Positions 53,080 through 61,940 of a stretch of DNA of 64,000 nt are shown here, piece after piece. Both the position numbers and the translations under genes were made by a program. The first letter of the stretch is position 1. Each line of letters starts with the position of its first letter. This DNA comes from an uncultured Armatimonadota bacterium. GTDB taxonomy: Bacteria; Armatimonadota; Fimbriimonadia; Fimbriimonadales; Fimbriimonadaceae. The notes beneath the pieces were generated by a model, which saw only the letters and a list, made by a program, of their open reading frames with translations, did no database searches and had not been told where the DNA came from. The stretch spans positions 100,346-164,345 of the forward strand of contig CAIVDU010000036.1 of assembly GCA_903904815.1 (NCBI GenBank), written 5' to 3'.

Positions 53080-55539
53080 TTGTCACAATCCATCGGTGAG
53101 GTGGAAGCTTCCAAGAAGATGCTGAACTACGCGAAGCTGTTTCGATCTTCCCCGGCTTCGCTCGTAGTGGTGGACCGAGATCTCACGATCGTTGATGTGT
53201 CAGAGACCTACTTAGCGGCGACGTACACCAGGAGAGAAGATCTAATAGGTCTCAGTCTATTCGCTGCGTTCCCCGAGCGGCCAGGGGAAGCGGAAGCCAC
53301 CGAACCAGCCACCGTACGAGCCAGCTTAACCAAAACATTTGCATCTCGCGAGCCTATTGAACCGGTAACGTATCGATACGATATCAAAAAACCGGACGGA
53401 GAGTTTGAAGAGCGGTACTGGCGAATGTGGAACACGCCGGTTTTCGACGACGCAGGATTAGTCGATTACGTCGTACACAATGTTGAGGATGTAACCGATA
53501 CCGTCCGGTTGAAGCTTCGAGAGGAATTTGAACGCCAAAGGGCAGTCGCGGCCGAAGAGGCGATTGAATCCGAGCGAGAGCGTTTTTTGCGTCTGCTCGA
53601 CGAGCTTCCTGCCCATATCGTAGTTCTGCGCGGGCGGGAATTCATTTTCGAATACGCGAATCGTGGGTTCTTGACCTTCATCAGACGAGAGTCGGTGGCG
53701 GGACTGCGCCACACCGAAGTCTGGCGAATTACCGAGCAGCAGACCGCCTTGCTGATTCGAGTTCTCGAATCGGGGCTACCTGCCGTTCGAATCGAGGAGC
53801 GGGTGGTTTCCCCTCATGACGAAGCAGTTTCTTACTTCGATATTCAGTTCCAGCCCATGCGGGACCACGACGGCTCAGTCAGCGGCATCTTCCTTTTCTC
53901 GGTCGATGTCACCCAGAGGGTCTTGGCAATGCGAGAGCGCGAAGCAAGTGATGATCGCCTGCAAATGGTCGCCAGAGCGACTCGCGATGCCGTTTGGGAC
54001 TGGGATATTGAGATGGACACCGTCTGGTGGAACGAAGGCATCTCCGAGCTATTTGGTCACGATCGCGAATCGGTCCAGAACCTGACCACTTGGTGGTCAG
54101 GAAATATCCATCCCGAGGACCGAGAGCGAGTACTAAGCGGGATCAGGGCGGCTATCGACCAGCGTCGAACCAACTGGCGCGACGAGTATCGTTTTAAGCG
54201 AGCTGACGGTTCCTTTGCCATTGTCGACGACCGTGGCTATACGATCTCCAATTCAGAGGGCGTTCCGGTTCGGATGGTCGGAGCGATCTCCGACGTCACC
54301 GAACAGCGAAGCAAGACGAGAACATTGTCATTTCTTCGCGATCTCACGGTCGCAACTTCTGGCATGACCGATCCCCTGGAGATCATTTCGACCGCCGAGG
54401 CGCTCCTGGGTGAACTCTTCGGCTCAAATCGAGTCGCTTACGGGGAGATCGATGCGACGCACTTGACCATTTCCATCGTCCGGGACTGGTCTCCTTGTCT
54501 TTCGAGCGTAGTGGGACAGTTCTCTCTCGTTGATTTCGGGGTAGCGCTCGTAGAGGCGTTTAAGTCAGGGAATCCATACACGGTTGAGGATATCAGTGTA
54601 AGTGTTGAGCCAGAAGTCGTCGAAAGGTACCTGTCGCTTGGCGTCCGGTCTACTCTCGCCGTTCCACTGATTAAAGATGGGGTCCTCGTCGCCGCGCTGG
54701 GAATCCACCATGGCGAACCCCGACGATGGACCAACCACGATATTGACCTGGTTCGACAAGTAGTCGACCGACTCTTCTTCGAAATAGAGCGGGCTCGACT
54801 CGAGAGCGGGCTCCGGCATGCCAACGAAGAACTTGAAAACCGAGTTCAAGTCCGAACGGCCGACCTGCAGGCCAAAAACGCAGAACTTGAAGGTTTCACC
54901 TACTCGATCTCGCACGACATGCGCGCGCCTCTCCGTGCGCTTGTTTCGAACTCGAGAATTCTCTTAGAAGATGAGGGCCTCCATGTGTCGTCAGAGGGCC
55001 GTCAACGGCTCGATCGCCTGGTCACCGTTTCGATGCACATGGCCCAATTGGTGGACGATCTCCTTCAATATGCGCGACTGGGCACGATGAGTCTCCATCG
55101 AGAGACGATCGATCTCTCAGCGCTGGCCCGCCACACCGCCGAGCAAGTCTTGGCCGAACGGCCAACTTGTACCTTAGTGATCGATATCGAGCCTGGTCTC
55201 GCCGCGACGGGTGACTCGCGCCTCGTAGGCATGCTCCTTTTCAACCTGTTGGACAACGCTTGCAAGTACGCCCGCCCCACTGCCAAACCAAGGGCCACCC
55301 TGGGTTGCAAGTTAGTCGATGCAGAACGGGTGTTTTTCGTCACTGACAACGGAATCGGCTTCGAAATGGCTTTCGTTGGCAAACTGTTTAATGCTTTCGA
55401 GAGACTTCACGGAAGCGAATACCCCGGAACAGGGATCGGCCTGGCGAATGTCAAACGGATTGTTGAACGGCACGGGGGGCGAGTATGGGCAGAAGGCGAA
55501 CCAGGTGTCGGGGCGACTTTTTGCTTCACGTTGCCATAA
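53080..55539 (+). CDS. PAS-PAS-PAS-GAF sensor histidine kinase
   Basis: An 819-residue soluble kinase from TTG 53080. There are three PAS regions (about 15-150: FRSSPASLVVVDRDLTIVDVSETYLAATYTRR; about 165-285: LPAHIVVLRGREFIFEYANRGFLTF; about 295-415: ATRDAVWDWDIEMDTVWWNEGISELFGHD, ending in a typical PAC segment). A GAF domain follows (about 425-575). The HisKA H-box is EGFTYSISHDMRAPLRALVSNSRIL and the ATPase domain has FNLLDNACKYARP, VFFVTDNGIGFEM and GTGIGLANVKRIVERHGGRVWAEGEPGVG. No membrane helix is present. No response regulator is adjacent; the lone receiver at 23020 is one possible partner. Confidence 0.9.
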   Translation: MSQSIGEVEASKKMLNYAKLFRSSPASLVVVDRDLTIVDVSETYLAATYTRREDLIGLSLFAAFPERPGEAEATEPATVRASLTKTFASREPIEPVTYRYDIKKPDGEFEERYWRMWNTPVFDDAGLVDYVVHNVEDVTDTVRLKLREEFERQRAVAAEEAIESERERFLRLLDELPAHIVVLRGREFIFEYANRGFLTFIRRESVAGLRHTEVWRITEQQTALLIRVLESGLPAVRIEERVVSPHDEAVSYFDIQFQPMRDHDGSVSGIFLFSVDVTQRVLAMREREASDDRLQMVARATRDAVWDWDIEMDTVWWNEGISELFGHDRESVQNLTTWWSGNIHPEDRERVLSGIRAAIDQRRTNWRDEYRFKRADGSFAIVDDRGYTISNSEGVPVRMVGAISDVTEQRSKTRTLSFLRDLTVATSGMTDPLEIISTAEALLGELFGSNRVAYGEIDATHLTISIVRDWSPCLSSVVGQFSLVDFGVALVEAFKSGNPYTVEDISVSVEPEVVERYLSLGVRSTLAVPLIKDGVLVAALGIHHGEPRRWTNHDIDLVRQVVDRLFFEIERARLESGLRHANEELENRVQVRTADLQAKNAELEGFTYSISHDMRAPLRALVSNSRILLEDEGLHVSSEGRQRLDRLVTVSMHMAQLVDDLLQYARLGTMSLHRETIDLSALARHTAEQVLAERPTCTLVIDIEPGLAATGDSRLVGMLLFNLLDNACKYARPTAKPRATLGCKLVDAERVFFVTDNGIGFEMAFVGKLFNAFERLHGSEYPGTGIGLANVKRIVERHGGRVWAEGEPGVGATFCFTLP

Positions 55540-55625
55540 CCCGCAAAGGAGAGATTCCTTTTCACTTCACGTAGTGAATGGCGCGAGTCCAGTATCACCC
55601 TTGGTGGCGGCAAGGCCTTTGGATA

Positions 55626-55655
55626 GTGACCAATTATAGGCGACTCACTTATAAT
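55626..55655 (+). promoter_or_regulatory. Promoter of the GH10 gene
   Basis: GTGACC (55626-55631) as -35 and TATAAT (55650-55655) as -10 with an 18-base spacer. ATG 55670 lies 14 bases further on. Confidence 0.6.
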
Positions 55656-55669
55656 GGATTTACCGTTCA

Positions 55670-56812
55670 ATGTTGAAGTCTATGCTGTTCCTAAGTCTCG
55701 TCCTTGCTTCTGGAATTGGAGTCGCAAAAGAAGCGCCGATCACCCTGAAAGATTTGGCCAAGCGCCGAAAGCTAAACCTTGGTTCGGCCGCGCCGATAGG
55801 TATGTTGCGATCTGGGGGGGATGAAGGGAGATTCCCCGAATTTTTGAGCCGTGAGTTCAATCTCATGGAACCCGAGAACGACACAAAGCCTCCGGCCATT
55901 TGGCTGGGACCAGGCAAATACAATTGGGACGACGTTGACTGGCTCGTTGGCGGGCCGGGCAAGAAAGGTTGGGCTCAAGAGCACAAGGTGCGCGTCAGAG
56001 GCCACGTCCTCGTTTATGCACAAGACAACGGCTACACGCTTCCCGGATGGCTGCGTGCACAAGAAAAGTCCATCAATCCCCAACAGGCGGCTGACCTTCT
56101 CAAAGAATACATTCACACCGTCGTCGGCAGGTATCGGGGGAAAATCGCGATGTGGGATGTTGCCAATGAAGCGATCGACGACCGACCAAACAGTAATCCT
56201 TTTAATCTAAGAGACTCCTTCTGGTTTCGCAAGTTGGGACCCGAGTTCCTCGTGATGGCGTTCAAGTTTGCTCACGAGGCTGATCCTAGGGTCGAACTCT
56301 ATTACAACGAGTACGGCATCGAAGGCGGAGGTAAGAAGGCTGAACACACCCTCGATCTCCTGAACTGGCTGAAGTCTAAAGGGGCTCCGATCACCGGTCT
56401 GGGGATGCAGTGGCACATCAACGTCGGACAATCCGTCGTGCCCGGCGACGGTCACTACCAGTTTGCCGACAAGATCCGAGACGCTGGCTTCGCCTTCATG
56501 GTAACCGAACTTGATGTCGCGATTCCCGTCGTACCACACGCTCCGCGGACACCGGAGTATGGCGTCGTTCCCAAGGATCCTCACGACCTCGAAGTCCAGG
56601 CGGATACGTTCGAAGCCGTGTTCAAATACGCCCTAAGCTATCGGAACTGCCACGGGATCAACTTGTGGGGATTCAACGACAACCATAGCTGGATTCCAGG
56701 GTTCTCCAGAGGAATGAATGGGGCGGCTACTATCACCGATCCGAATTACGGATTAAAGCGGGCCTACCACGCGATCTATCGTTCACTCGGAGGAAAGGAG
56801 TCCAAGGGCTAG
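55670..56812 (+). CDS. Glycoside hydrolase family 10 endo-beta-1,4-xylanase
   Basis: A 380-residue secreted enzyme with signal peptide MLKSMLFLSLVLASGIGVAK. The barrel has FNLMEPENDTKPPAIWLGPGKYNWDDVDWLVGG, RVRGHVLVYAQDNGYTLPGWLR, the acid/base Glu in IAMWDVANEAIDDRP, YYNEYGIEGGGKK and the nucleophile Glu in FAFMVTELDVAIP, then CHGINLWGFNDNHSW. Standard GH10 has RGHTLVWHSQ at the second block; here the HSQ is replaced by YAQD, a subsite variation. A strong promoter precedes it. Confidence 0.94.
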   Translation: MLKSMLFLSLVLASGIGVAKEAPITLKDLAKRRKLNLGSAAPIGMLRSGGDEGRFPEFLSREFNLMEPENDTKPPAIWLGPGKYNWDDVDWLVGGPGKKGWAQEHKVRVRGHVLVYAQDNGYTLPGWLRAQEKSINPQQAADLLKEYIHTVVGRYRGKIAMWDVANEAIDDRPNSNPFNLRDSFWFRKLGPEFLVMAFKFAHEADPRVELYYNEYGIEGGGKKAEHTLDLLNWLKSKGAPITGLGMQWHINVGQSVVPGDGHYQFADKIRDAGFAFMVTELDVAIPVVPHAPRTPEYGVVPKDPHDLEVQADTFEAVFKYALSYRNCHGINLWGFNDNHSWIPGFSRGMNGAATITDPNYGLKRAYHAIYRSLGGKESKG

Positions 56813-58695
56813 GCAGCCATTCGACTGGCCGCTTCCGGGGTGAGCAGGTCCACGTAGAACGTCGTTCCGCGTGGACTTGACTCAAAGGTGATCTTGCCAC
56901 CCATCTCCTCAACCAAGTGCTTTGATAGTGCGAGCCCGAGGCCGGTGCCCTCGATTTCTCCTTTCTCGGCTCCCAGACGATCGAATGGCGTAAAAATGTT
57001 GGAGACGCGGTCGGCGGCGATTCCTGGTCCGGTGTCGGCCACCTGAATGCGGCAAAAATCGGGTTCGGACACTCCGCCGCTAATTTTTACCGATCCTTCT
57101 ACTCGGTTGTACTTGATCGCATTGGAAACCAGGTTGATCAGAACCTGAAGGGATCGTTGCTGATCAGCATAAACGGTATGCCTTTCCAAGGACCCGACGT
57201 CTACGTGAAGAGAGATCCTTCGGGCTTCGGCCAACGGTTGCAGCAAAGCCCGGACATCGCTTGCAACCTCGCTCAGCGTAACCGGCTCCATGCATAGGAG
57301 GAGAGCGCCCGACTCAATCCTCGACATATCAAGGACTTCATTGATCAGTTTAAGGAGGTGGGTTCCCGCGGTCCGGATATGGCTTACGGAGTCCGACTGG
57401 TCAAGGCTCAGTTCGTCCATCTCTAGAATCTGCGCAAATCCAAGAATCGCATTGAGAGGCGTACGCAATTCGTGACTCATCCGGGACAGGAATTCGCTCT
57501 TGGCGGCGTTGGCTCTCTCCGCTTCTCGGCGTGCGCGCTCGTTGGCATCCGCCCACAGGAGAGGCAACGTTAACAGCACCATGGCTCCGCAGATCACGAA
57601 GAACGCCACCACGGTGGCGTTTCCAGAGTTATAGAGTCGCTCGAAGACGGGAGCAAAGTCTTGGGGGTGAGCCTCGGTCACCACAACCCAATCCCAAGGT
57701 TTGTAGTAAGCCACCCGAGCAGTAATGTCTTGGATATGATCGCCTTCGCGAAGGCTATATCTAAGGATCGTCGACTCTCCGTCCCTTAGCTTGGAAGCGG
57801 CCCGCATGATCTGCCTCGCATAGGCTCTTCCATAGGCATCTTTTGCCTTGGTCAGGTCTTGGCCATTGCGGTCGTCCTTCGCGATAAGGCAGGTTCCAGC
57901 GCGGTCCCCACTCCCCGCAAGCACAAGGATTTTTCCTGATTTGCCAACTTGGGCATTCAGGATTGCGCCGCGTAGCCCGACGCCGTACTCCTCACGTTCA
58001 CCGGTGTAAATCATTCCGACAACCGCTCCGCTCTGGTCCTTGATGGGTTCGTAACACGCGACATAGTAGTGGCCAACAATCCAGGCCACCCCTCGATACG
58101 CCTTTCCGGCAAGCACTGAGCGGATGACGGGGTTTACCGATCCATCACGGGCATAGCGGGGAATGTACGTGCCAATCGCCCTCTCGCCACTGTCCTTCTT
58201 AACATTCGTCGCAATCCGGATCATGTCCCCACGGGGGTTCATCCGCTGAAACAGGGTCATGGTTCCGCCCACCAGGTCGAATACGTCGTCGATGATCGAA
58301 GTTCGCACGCTCGTTTTCGCGTTCTGGCCCAGCCATTTGCTTCCGAAGCGCATCTTGGGTAGAACGACATCTGATTTCTTGCGCGTGAACTGATTGAGGG
58401 CTGTCCACTTCACGGTCTCCGGCCCAAATCTGACCGGTCCGGCCGCGCGTTGAGTACTGCGCGCCACATTGAGTTGGGCGTCAACCTCTTTCCTGAGTGT
58501 CTCATCCTGAGCCGCGATCAGTCTAAGGATGGCCGCGCTTGTGTCCACGGTAGAAGAATCGACGAGCTCGCGGATTTGCTGACGTGCCGACTCAGACTGT
58601 CTTTCGCTTTGCCAAGAAGCGACCAAAAGGTAGGCGCCCATGCTTAGCACTGCAATGGAGACCATGGCAAACACCAACTTCTTGTGAATCGTCAT
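56809..58695 (-). CDS. Cache-domain sensor histidine kinase
   Basis: A 628-residue membrane kinase. Helix 1 is at about 8-30 (VFAMVSIAVLSMGAYLLVASW). A large periplasmic Cache_3/Cache_2-type domain spans about 40-345 (TMTLFQRMNPRGDMIRIATNVKKDSGERAIGTYIP, and YGVGLRGAILNAQVGKSGKILVLAG). Helix 2 is at about 360-385 (VVAFFVICGAMVLLTLPLLWAD). The H-box is SEFLSRMSHELRTPLNAILGFAQIL, and the ATPase part has LVSNAIKYNRVEGS, VADTGPGIAADRVSNIFTPFDR and GTGLGLALSKHLVEEMGGKITFESSPRGTTFYVDL. No HAMP is seen between helix 2 and the H-box. It converges with the GH10 gene (4-base overlap) and has no adjacent regulator. Confidence 0.91.
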   Translation of the reverse strand: MTIHKKLVFAMVSIAVLSMGAYLLVASWQSERQSESARQQIRELVDSSTVDTSAAILRLIAAQDETLRKEVDAQLNVARSTQRAAGPVRFGPETVKWTALNQFTRKKSDVVLPKMRFGSKWLGQNAKTSVRTSIIDDVFDLVGGTMTLFQRMNPRGDMIRIATNVKKDSGERAIGTYIPRYARDGSVNPVIRSVLAGKAYRGVAWIVGHYYVACYEPIKDQSGAVVGMIYTGEREEYGVGLRGAILNAQVGKSGKILVLAGSGDRAGTCLIAKDDRNGQDLTKAKDAYGRAYARQIMRAASKLRDGESTILRYSLREGDHIQDITARVAYYKPWDWVVVTEAHPQDFAPVFERLYNSGNATVVAFFVICGAMVLLTLPLLWADANERARREAERANAAKSEFLSRMSHELRTPLNAILGFAQILEMDELSLDQSDSVSHIRTAGTHLLKLINEVLDMSRIESGALLLCMEPVTLSEVASDVRALLQPLAEARRISLHVDVGSLERHTVYADQQRSLQVLINLVSNAIKYNRVEGSVKISGGVSEPDFCRIQVADTGPGIAADRVSNIFTPFDRLGAEKGEIEGTGLGLALSKHLVEEMGGKITFESSPRGTTFYVDLLTPEAASRMAA

Positions 58696-58789
58696 AGTCC
58701 CAGACCTTTATCGGGGTCTAGGAATGAGGAGGGCAGGTGAAGAACGCATCTATTTCGCGCAATTGCGCAGCAACGCCTGCCCTATCGAC

Positions 58790-59027
58790 CTAATCTGCGT
58801 TGACTTTTGTAAACCCAGAGGGAATCGCGAACTCGAAGGGGTCGATGGCCACTGAACTCGTGGATTTGATGGAGCAACTGATCGTGGTCTGCCCGACTGT
58901 CACGTCGAGCGAGATGGGTGCGAGTTGGAACTGAGTGACTCGCGAGATCAGACTCGGCATTGGCCATTGAGCATGTAGTCAGAATCGCCGATAACAACAT
59001 CGAAGTCGATTGAATGCGGAAGTTCAT
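58790..59027 (-). pseudogene. Small exported protein with a reading-frame shift
   Basis: From ATG 59027, preceded by AAGGTAG, the first frame gives a signal peptide (MNFRIQSTSMLLSAILTTC, then SMANAESDLA). In the next frame the sequence continues sensibly as VTQFQLAPISLDVTVGQT, TISCSIKSTSSVAIDPFEF and AIPSGFTKVNAD with a TAG at 58790. The original frame degenerates into Arg/His-rich text. The span of 238 bases is one more than a multiple of three. One inserted or lost base near 58925-58945 would unite them into about 78 residues. It could be a recent frameshift, a sequence error or, less likely, programmed shifting. Confidence 0.6.
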
Positions 59028-59197
59028 GGTGTCTACCTTCAGTCGGCCCCAGAGCTTTGCCTGGACGCCTGCCATCGGAGTTTTCGATTTCAACCTGAAG
59101 ATGCGCTGAGGAGACTAAATCGTTAGACCGCGTCGTAGAATGCCGTAAAGATCGCCAGGTTTAAGAGTTGGTTCGGAGGATTTCCCGGTTTTCTGAA

Positions 59198-59217
59198 ATC
59201 TTCAGACTCTTTTCAGA
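59198..59217 (+). promoter_or_regulatory. Direct-repeat response-regulator box before the OmpR-type gene
   Basis: ATCTTCAGA-CTC-TTTTCAGA contains TTCAGA twice, starting exactly 11 bases apart, the spacing typical of OmpR/PhoB-class binding sites. It lies 58 bases before the regulator's ATG. A near-identical copy is at 61803. Confidence 0.6.
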
Positions 59218-59275
59218 TCTCAGAGGCAAAGTATCAGCTAACAAGGCGATAAGCCCCTGAAATGGAGATCAAACG

Positions 59276-59947
59276 ATGAACATCTTATTGGTTGAGGACG
59301 AGCGGCCACTTGCGCTGACGGTCCTTAAAATTCTTCGACAAGCAGGATTCACGGTCACCTGGGCCGACGACGGCGAAAAGGGATATGAGGCTGGAAAGAA
59401 CTCCCCTTGGGACCTCGTGATCCTAGACGTTTTGCTGCCGAAGAAGTCTGGCTGGGATATTCTCACTGGTCTGCGGTCGGCCAAAGTTAATACTCCAATC
59501 CTCATGTTGACTGCGATGGACGAAGTGGGCGACAAGGTCAAGGGACTGGACATGGGCGCCGACGACTATCTGCCAAAGCCGTTTGAGACCCCCGAATTGA
59601 TTGCCCGAATCAATGCCCTACTTCGGCGAGACAAGGCGCACAAGGGACAGATCATCCAGATCGCCGATCTCGTCATCGACCGGAAGAGTCATCTCGTCAC
59701 TCGAGGCGGCAAAGAGATCAGCTTGACCCGCCGAGAATACGATCTCTTGGAGGCTTTGGCGATCAATGAAGGAAGAGTCCTCAGCCGAGAAACGATCCAG
59801 GAGCGTGTTTGGAGTGATGATGAAGCATTCTCGAATACCGTGGAAGTCTTCGTTTCCACCCTTCGAAAGAAAATTGATGCGCCTTTCGACAAGAAGCTGA
59901 TCCAAACTGTCGTCGGATTCGGATACACCGTTCGAGCCGGAGCCTAA
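59276..59947 (+). CDS. OmpR-family response regulator
   Basis: A 223-residue regulator. The receiver has MNILLVEDERPLALTVLKIL, the phospho-Asp in DLVILDVLLPKKSGWDIL, the Thr in ILMLTAMDE and the Lys in DDYLPKPFETPELIARINALLRR. The winged-helix output (about 125-222) has ISLTRREYDLLEALAINEGRVLSRETIQERVW and VEVFVSTLRKKIDAPFDKKLIQTVVGFGYTVRA. The GGAGA ribosome site lies 8 bases before the ATG. The partner kinase begins one base after its stop. Confidence 0.96.
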   Translation: MNILLVEDERPLALTVLKILRQAGFTVTWADDGEKGYEAGKNSPWDLVILDVLLPKKSGWDILTGLRSAKVNTPILMLTAMDEVGDKVKGLDMGADDYLPKPFETPELIARINALLRRDKAHKGQIIQIADLVIDRKSHLVTRGGKEISLTRREYDLLEALAINEGRVLSRETIQERVWSDDEAFSNTVEVFVSTLRKKIDAPFDKKLIQTVVGFGYTVRAGA

Positions 59948-59948
59948 A

Positions 59949-61613
59949 TTGATCCGCATCGGTCCTCGTACGATTCGCGCGAAGCTCACACTCATCACGA
60001 TGCTCGTGATGGGTGGGCTTCTGGGCGTGTTCGGCCTGAGCGTAGACGTCCTCGCCCGCAACGCCGTCGTCGGCAGCATCGATGCAGACCTTCATCACCG
60101 AGCCCAGATGTTCTCTCACCCTCCGGGCCCACCCTTGGGCATGGCTGGCGATCACGGTCCCGGCGATCATGGCCCCGGCGATCATGGCCCTGGAGGACTA
60201 GATGGGCCAGGATCTTTCTTTGGCGACGGCCTAGGTCATGGACCTGGCCCTGATCACGGTGACATGTTCTGGATGGACGATCCCGGTCACTCGCCAGACG
60301 GCGGGCAGCAAACTCGGACCGTGACTTCGGCCGATTTGGCCAAGTTCCGTGCCATGTGGATGGCTCGCGAACAGAAAGTGACCAAGATGATTGCCGAGGA
60401 ACGCAAGAAGAACGCAGGAACCGCCAACGCGAATTCGGATCTGCCACCACAAAACTTTTGGGTCGGAGGCAAGAACAATCCACAGGACTCTTACGACTGG
60501 GAGGCGTACCGAGACGCGAAGATAACTCATCGGCCCATTCTCAAGACGATCACCTTGGCCAAGGATGGTAAGGAATACCGTCTCCTAACTACACCTGTCC
60601 TGGAGAAGGGAAAGCTCGTCAAGATCGTTGAGGTCGCCGATTCGCTGGATCAGTCGAACAAAGCACTCGCCGATCTGAGAAGAGTACTCGTGACCCTCAT
60701 CATCCCCGTTGGGATGGTTCTGTCTGGTCTCGCAAGTCTCTATCTGATTGATCGACTCACGAAGCCCCTCCGGTCCATCACCCACAACGCGGCTTCTATC
60801 GGTTCACACAATGCCGCCGAAAGGCTCCCAGTGGTTGGCCGAGATGAGTTCGCCTCGGTCGCCACGACTCTCAACGGAATGCTCGATCGTTTGGAGGCTG
60901 GCTTAAGGCTCGAACAAATGACGAATCGGCGCCTGGAGCAGACCGTAGTCCAACAGCGCCGGTTTACCGAAGACGCGTCGCACGAATTGAAGACTCCGCT
61001 TGCCGTGATCAAGGCGAACACCGGACTGATGCTGCATTACGGCGGCACCGAGGAAGAAATGCGGGAATCGGTGGAAACCATTGAGGCCGCCGCCGACCGC
61101 ATGAACCGACTTGTCCAGGACCTACTTGTTCTCGCAAGGGCCGAGGCAGGCCAGTTGGCGCCCCGATTTGAACCCGCCGACCTCGGCGCCATTGTTCAAG
61201 ATTCCATCGGCCACTTAGCGTATGCGAAAGACCGGGTCAAGGTCAGTTTGCCGGCTGGCCCCTTGCCAGTGAGTGCCTCTTCAGATGACCTTTCACGGGT
61301 CTTTGTCAACCTGATCGATAACGCCCTCCGCCACTCGGGTTCCGCCTGCCCTGTTGAGGTGATCTTCCGACAAACCGAGACATACGCCGTCGCCGAAGTA
61401 AGGGACCGGGGAGAAGGAATTGCCGCCGAACACCTTCCAAGGCTCTTCGATCGATTCTATCGAATCGACCGGTCACGTTCCACCGATACCGGGGGAACTG
61501 GACTCGGACTGGCGATTTGTAAGGGCATTGTGGAAGCTCACAAAGGCTTGATCGAGGTAACCAGTGTTCTGGGGCAGGGAACCGTGTTCTCAATTTCGAT
61601 TCCTAACGCGTAG
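59949..61613 (+). CDS. Sensor histidine kinase with His/Gly/Pro/Asp-rich periplasmic domain
   Basis: A 554-residue membrane kinase from TTG 59949. Helix 1 is at about 12-35. The periplasmic part (about 36-235) contains repeated DHGPG units at about 66-85 and a tract GHGPGPDHGDMFWMDDPGHSPDGG. Helix 2 is at about 240-262 (VTLIIPVGMVLSGLASLYLI), then HAMP (DRLTKPLRSITHNAASIGSHN). The H-box is RFTEDASHELKTPLAVIKANTGLML, and the ATPase has FVNLIDNALRHSG, VRDRGEGIAAEHLPRLFDRFYRIDRSRS and TGGTGLGLAICKGIVEAHKG. The His/Asp repeats look metal-binding. It is co-transcribed with the regulator. Confidence 0.93.
   Translation: MIRIGPRTIRAKLTLITMLVMGGLLGVFGLSVDVLARNAVVGSIDADLHHRAQMFSHPPGPPLGMAGDHGPGDHGPGDHGPGGLDGPGSFFGDGLGHGPGPDHGDMFWMDDPGHSPDGGQQTRTVTSADLAKFRAMWMAREQKVTKMIAEERKKNAGTANANSDLPPQNFWVGGKNNPQDSYDWEAYRDAKITHRPILKTITLAKDGKEYRLLTTPVLEKGKLVKIVEVADSLDQSNKALADLRRVLVTLIIPVGMVLSGLASLYLIDRLTKPLRSITHNAASIGSHNAAERLPVVGRDEFASVATTLNGMLDRLEAGLRLEQMTNRRLEQTVVQQRRFTEDASHELKTPLAVIKANTGLMLHYGGTEEEMRESVETIEAAADRMNRLVQDLLVLARAEAGQLAPRFEPADLGAIVQDSIGHLAYAKDRVKVSLPAGPLPVSASSDDLSRVFVNLIDNALRHSGSACPVEVIFRQTETYAVAEVRDRGEGIAAEHLPRLFDRFYRIDRSRSTDTGGTGLGLAICKGIVEAHKGLIEVTSVLGQGTVFSISIPNA
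60147..60191 (+). repeat. Three 15-bp tandem repeats inside the kinase gene
   Basis: GGCGATCACGGTCCC, GGCGATCATGGCCCC and GGCGATCATGGCCCT follow one another and encode GDHGP three times. The copies differ by one or two bases, so the array is a candidate for length variation. Confidence 0.9.
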
Positions 61614-61940
61614 GAGCGAAGCCTTGGACCATCCGTGTTAGGTGGCGGGAAGCGAGTAACCCAGTTTAATCAAGCTGCTAACGTCTGAATAGGCCCCCCT
61701 CGCGCGCAGCCGAGCGTTGTACAGACCGGTCACATACTTTACAACCGTTCGGAGACATGGTTTACACCCCATAGACTCTGGACGAGAAACGCAATCTATT
61801 GGATCTTCAGATCGTTTTCATCGCTGTTCCGTAAATTGAAACTAACGCGGACGACGGACCGGCTGATCCGAAAGACACCTATCCAAATTCGAAAGCGAGC
61901 CTCCCCTCGAACTGAGGGCGAGAATTCTTGGAGAGCCACG
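61614..61940. other. Intergenic regulatory region before the Spy-like gene
   Basis: No gene is supported in the first 220 bases. The right end holds the response-regulator box described separately and TAAATT at 61832 as a -10 candidate. This would leave an untranslated leader of about 100 bases. Confidence 0.6.
61803..61822 (+). promoter_or_regulatory. Response-regulator box before the Spy-like gene
   Basis: ATCTTCAGA-TCG-TTTTCATC matches the box at 59198 at 15 of the first 18 positions and keeps the 11-base spacing of the half-sites. It overlaps the -35 position relative to TAAATT at 61832. Confidence 0.6.
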
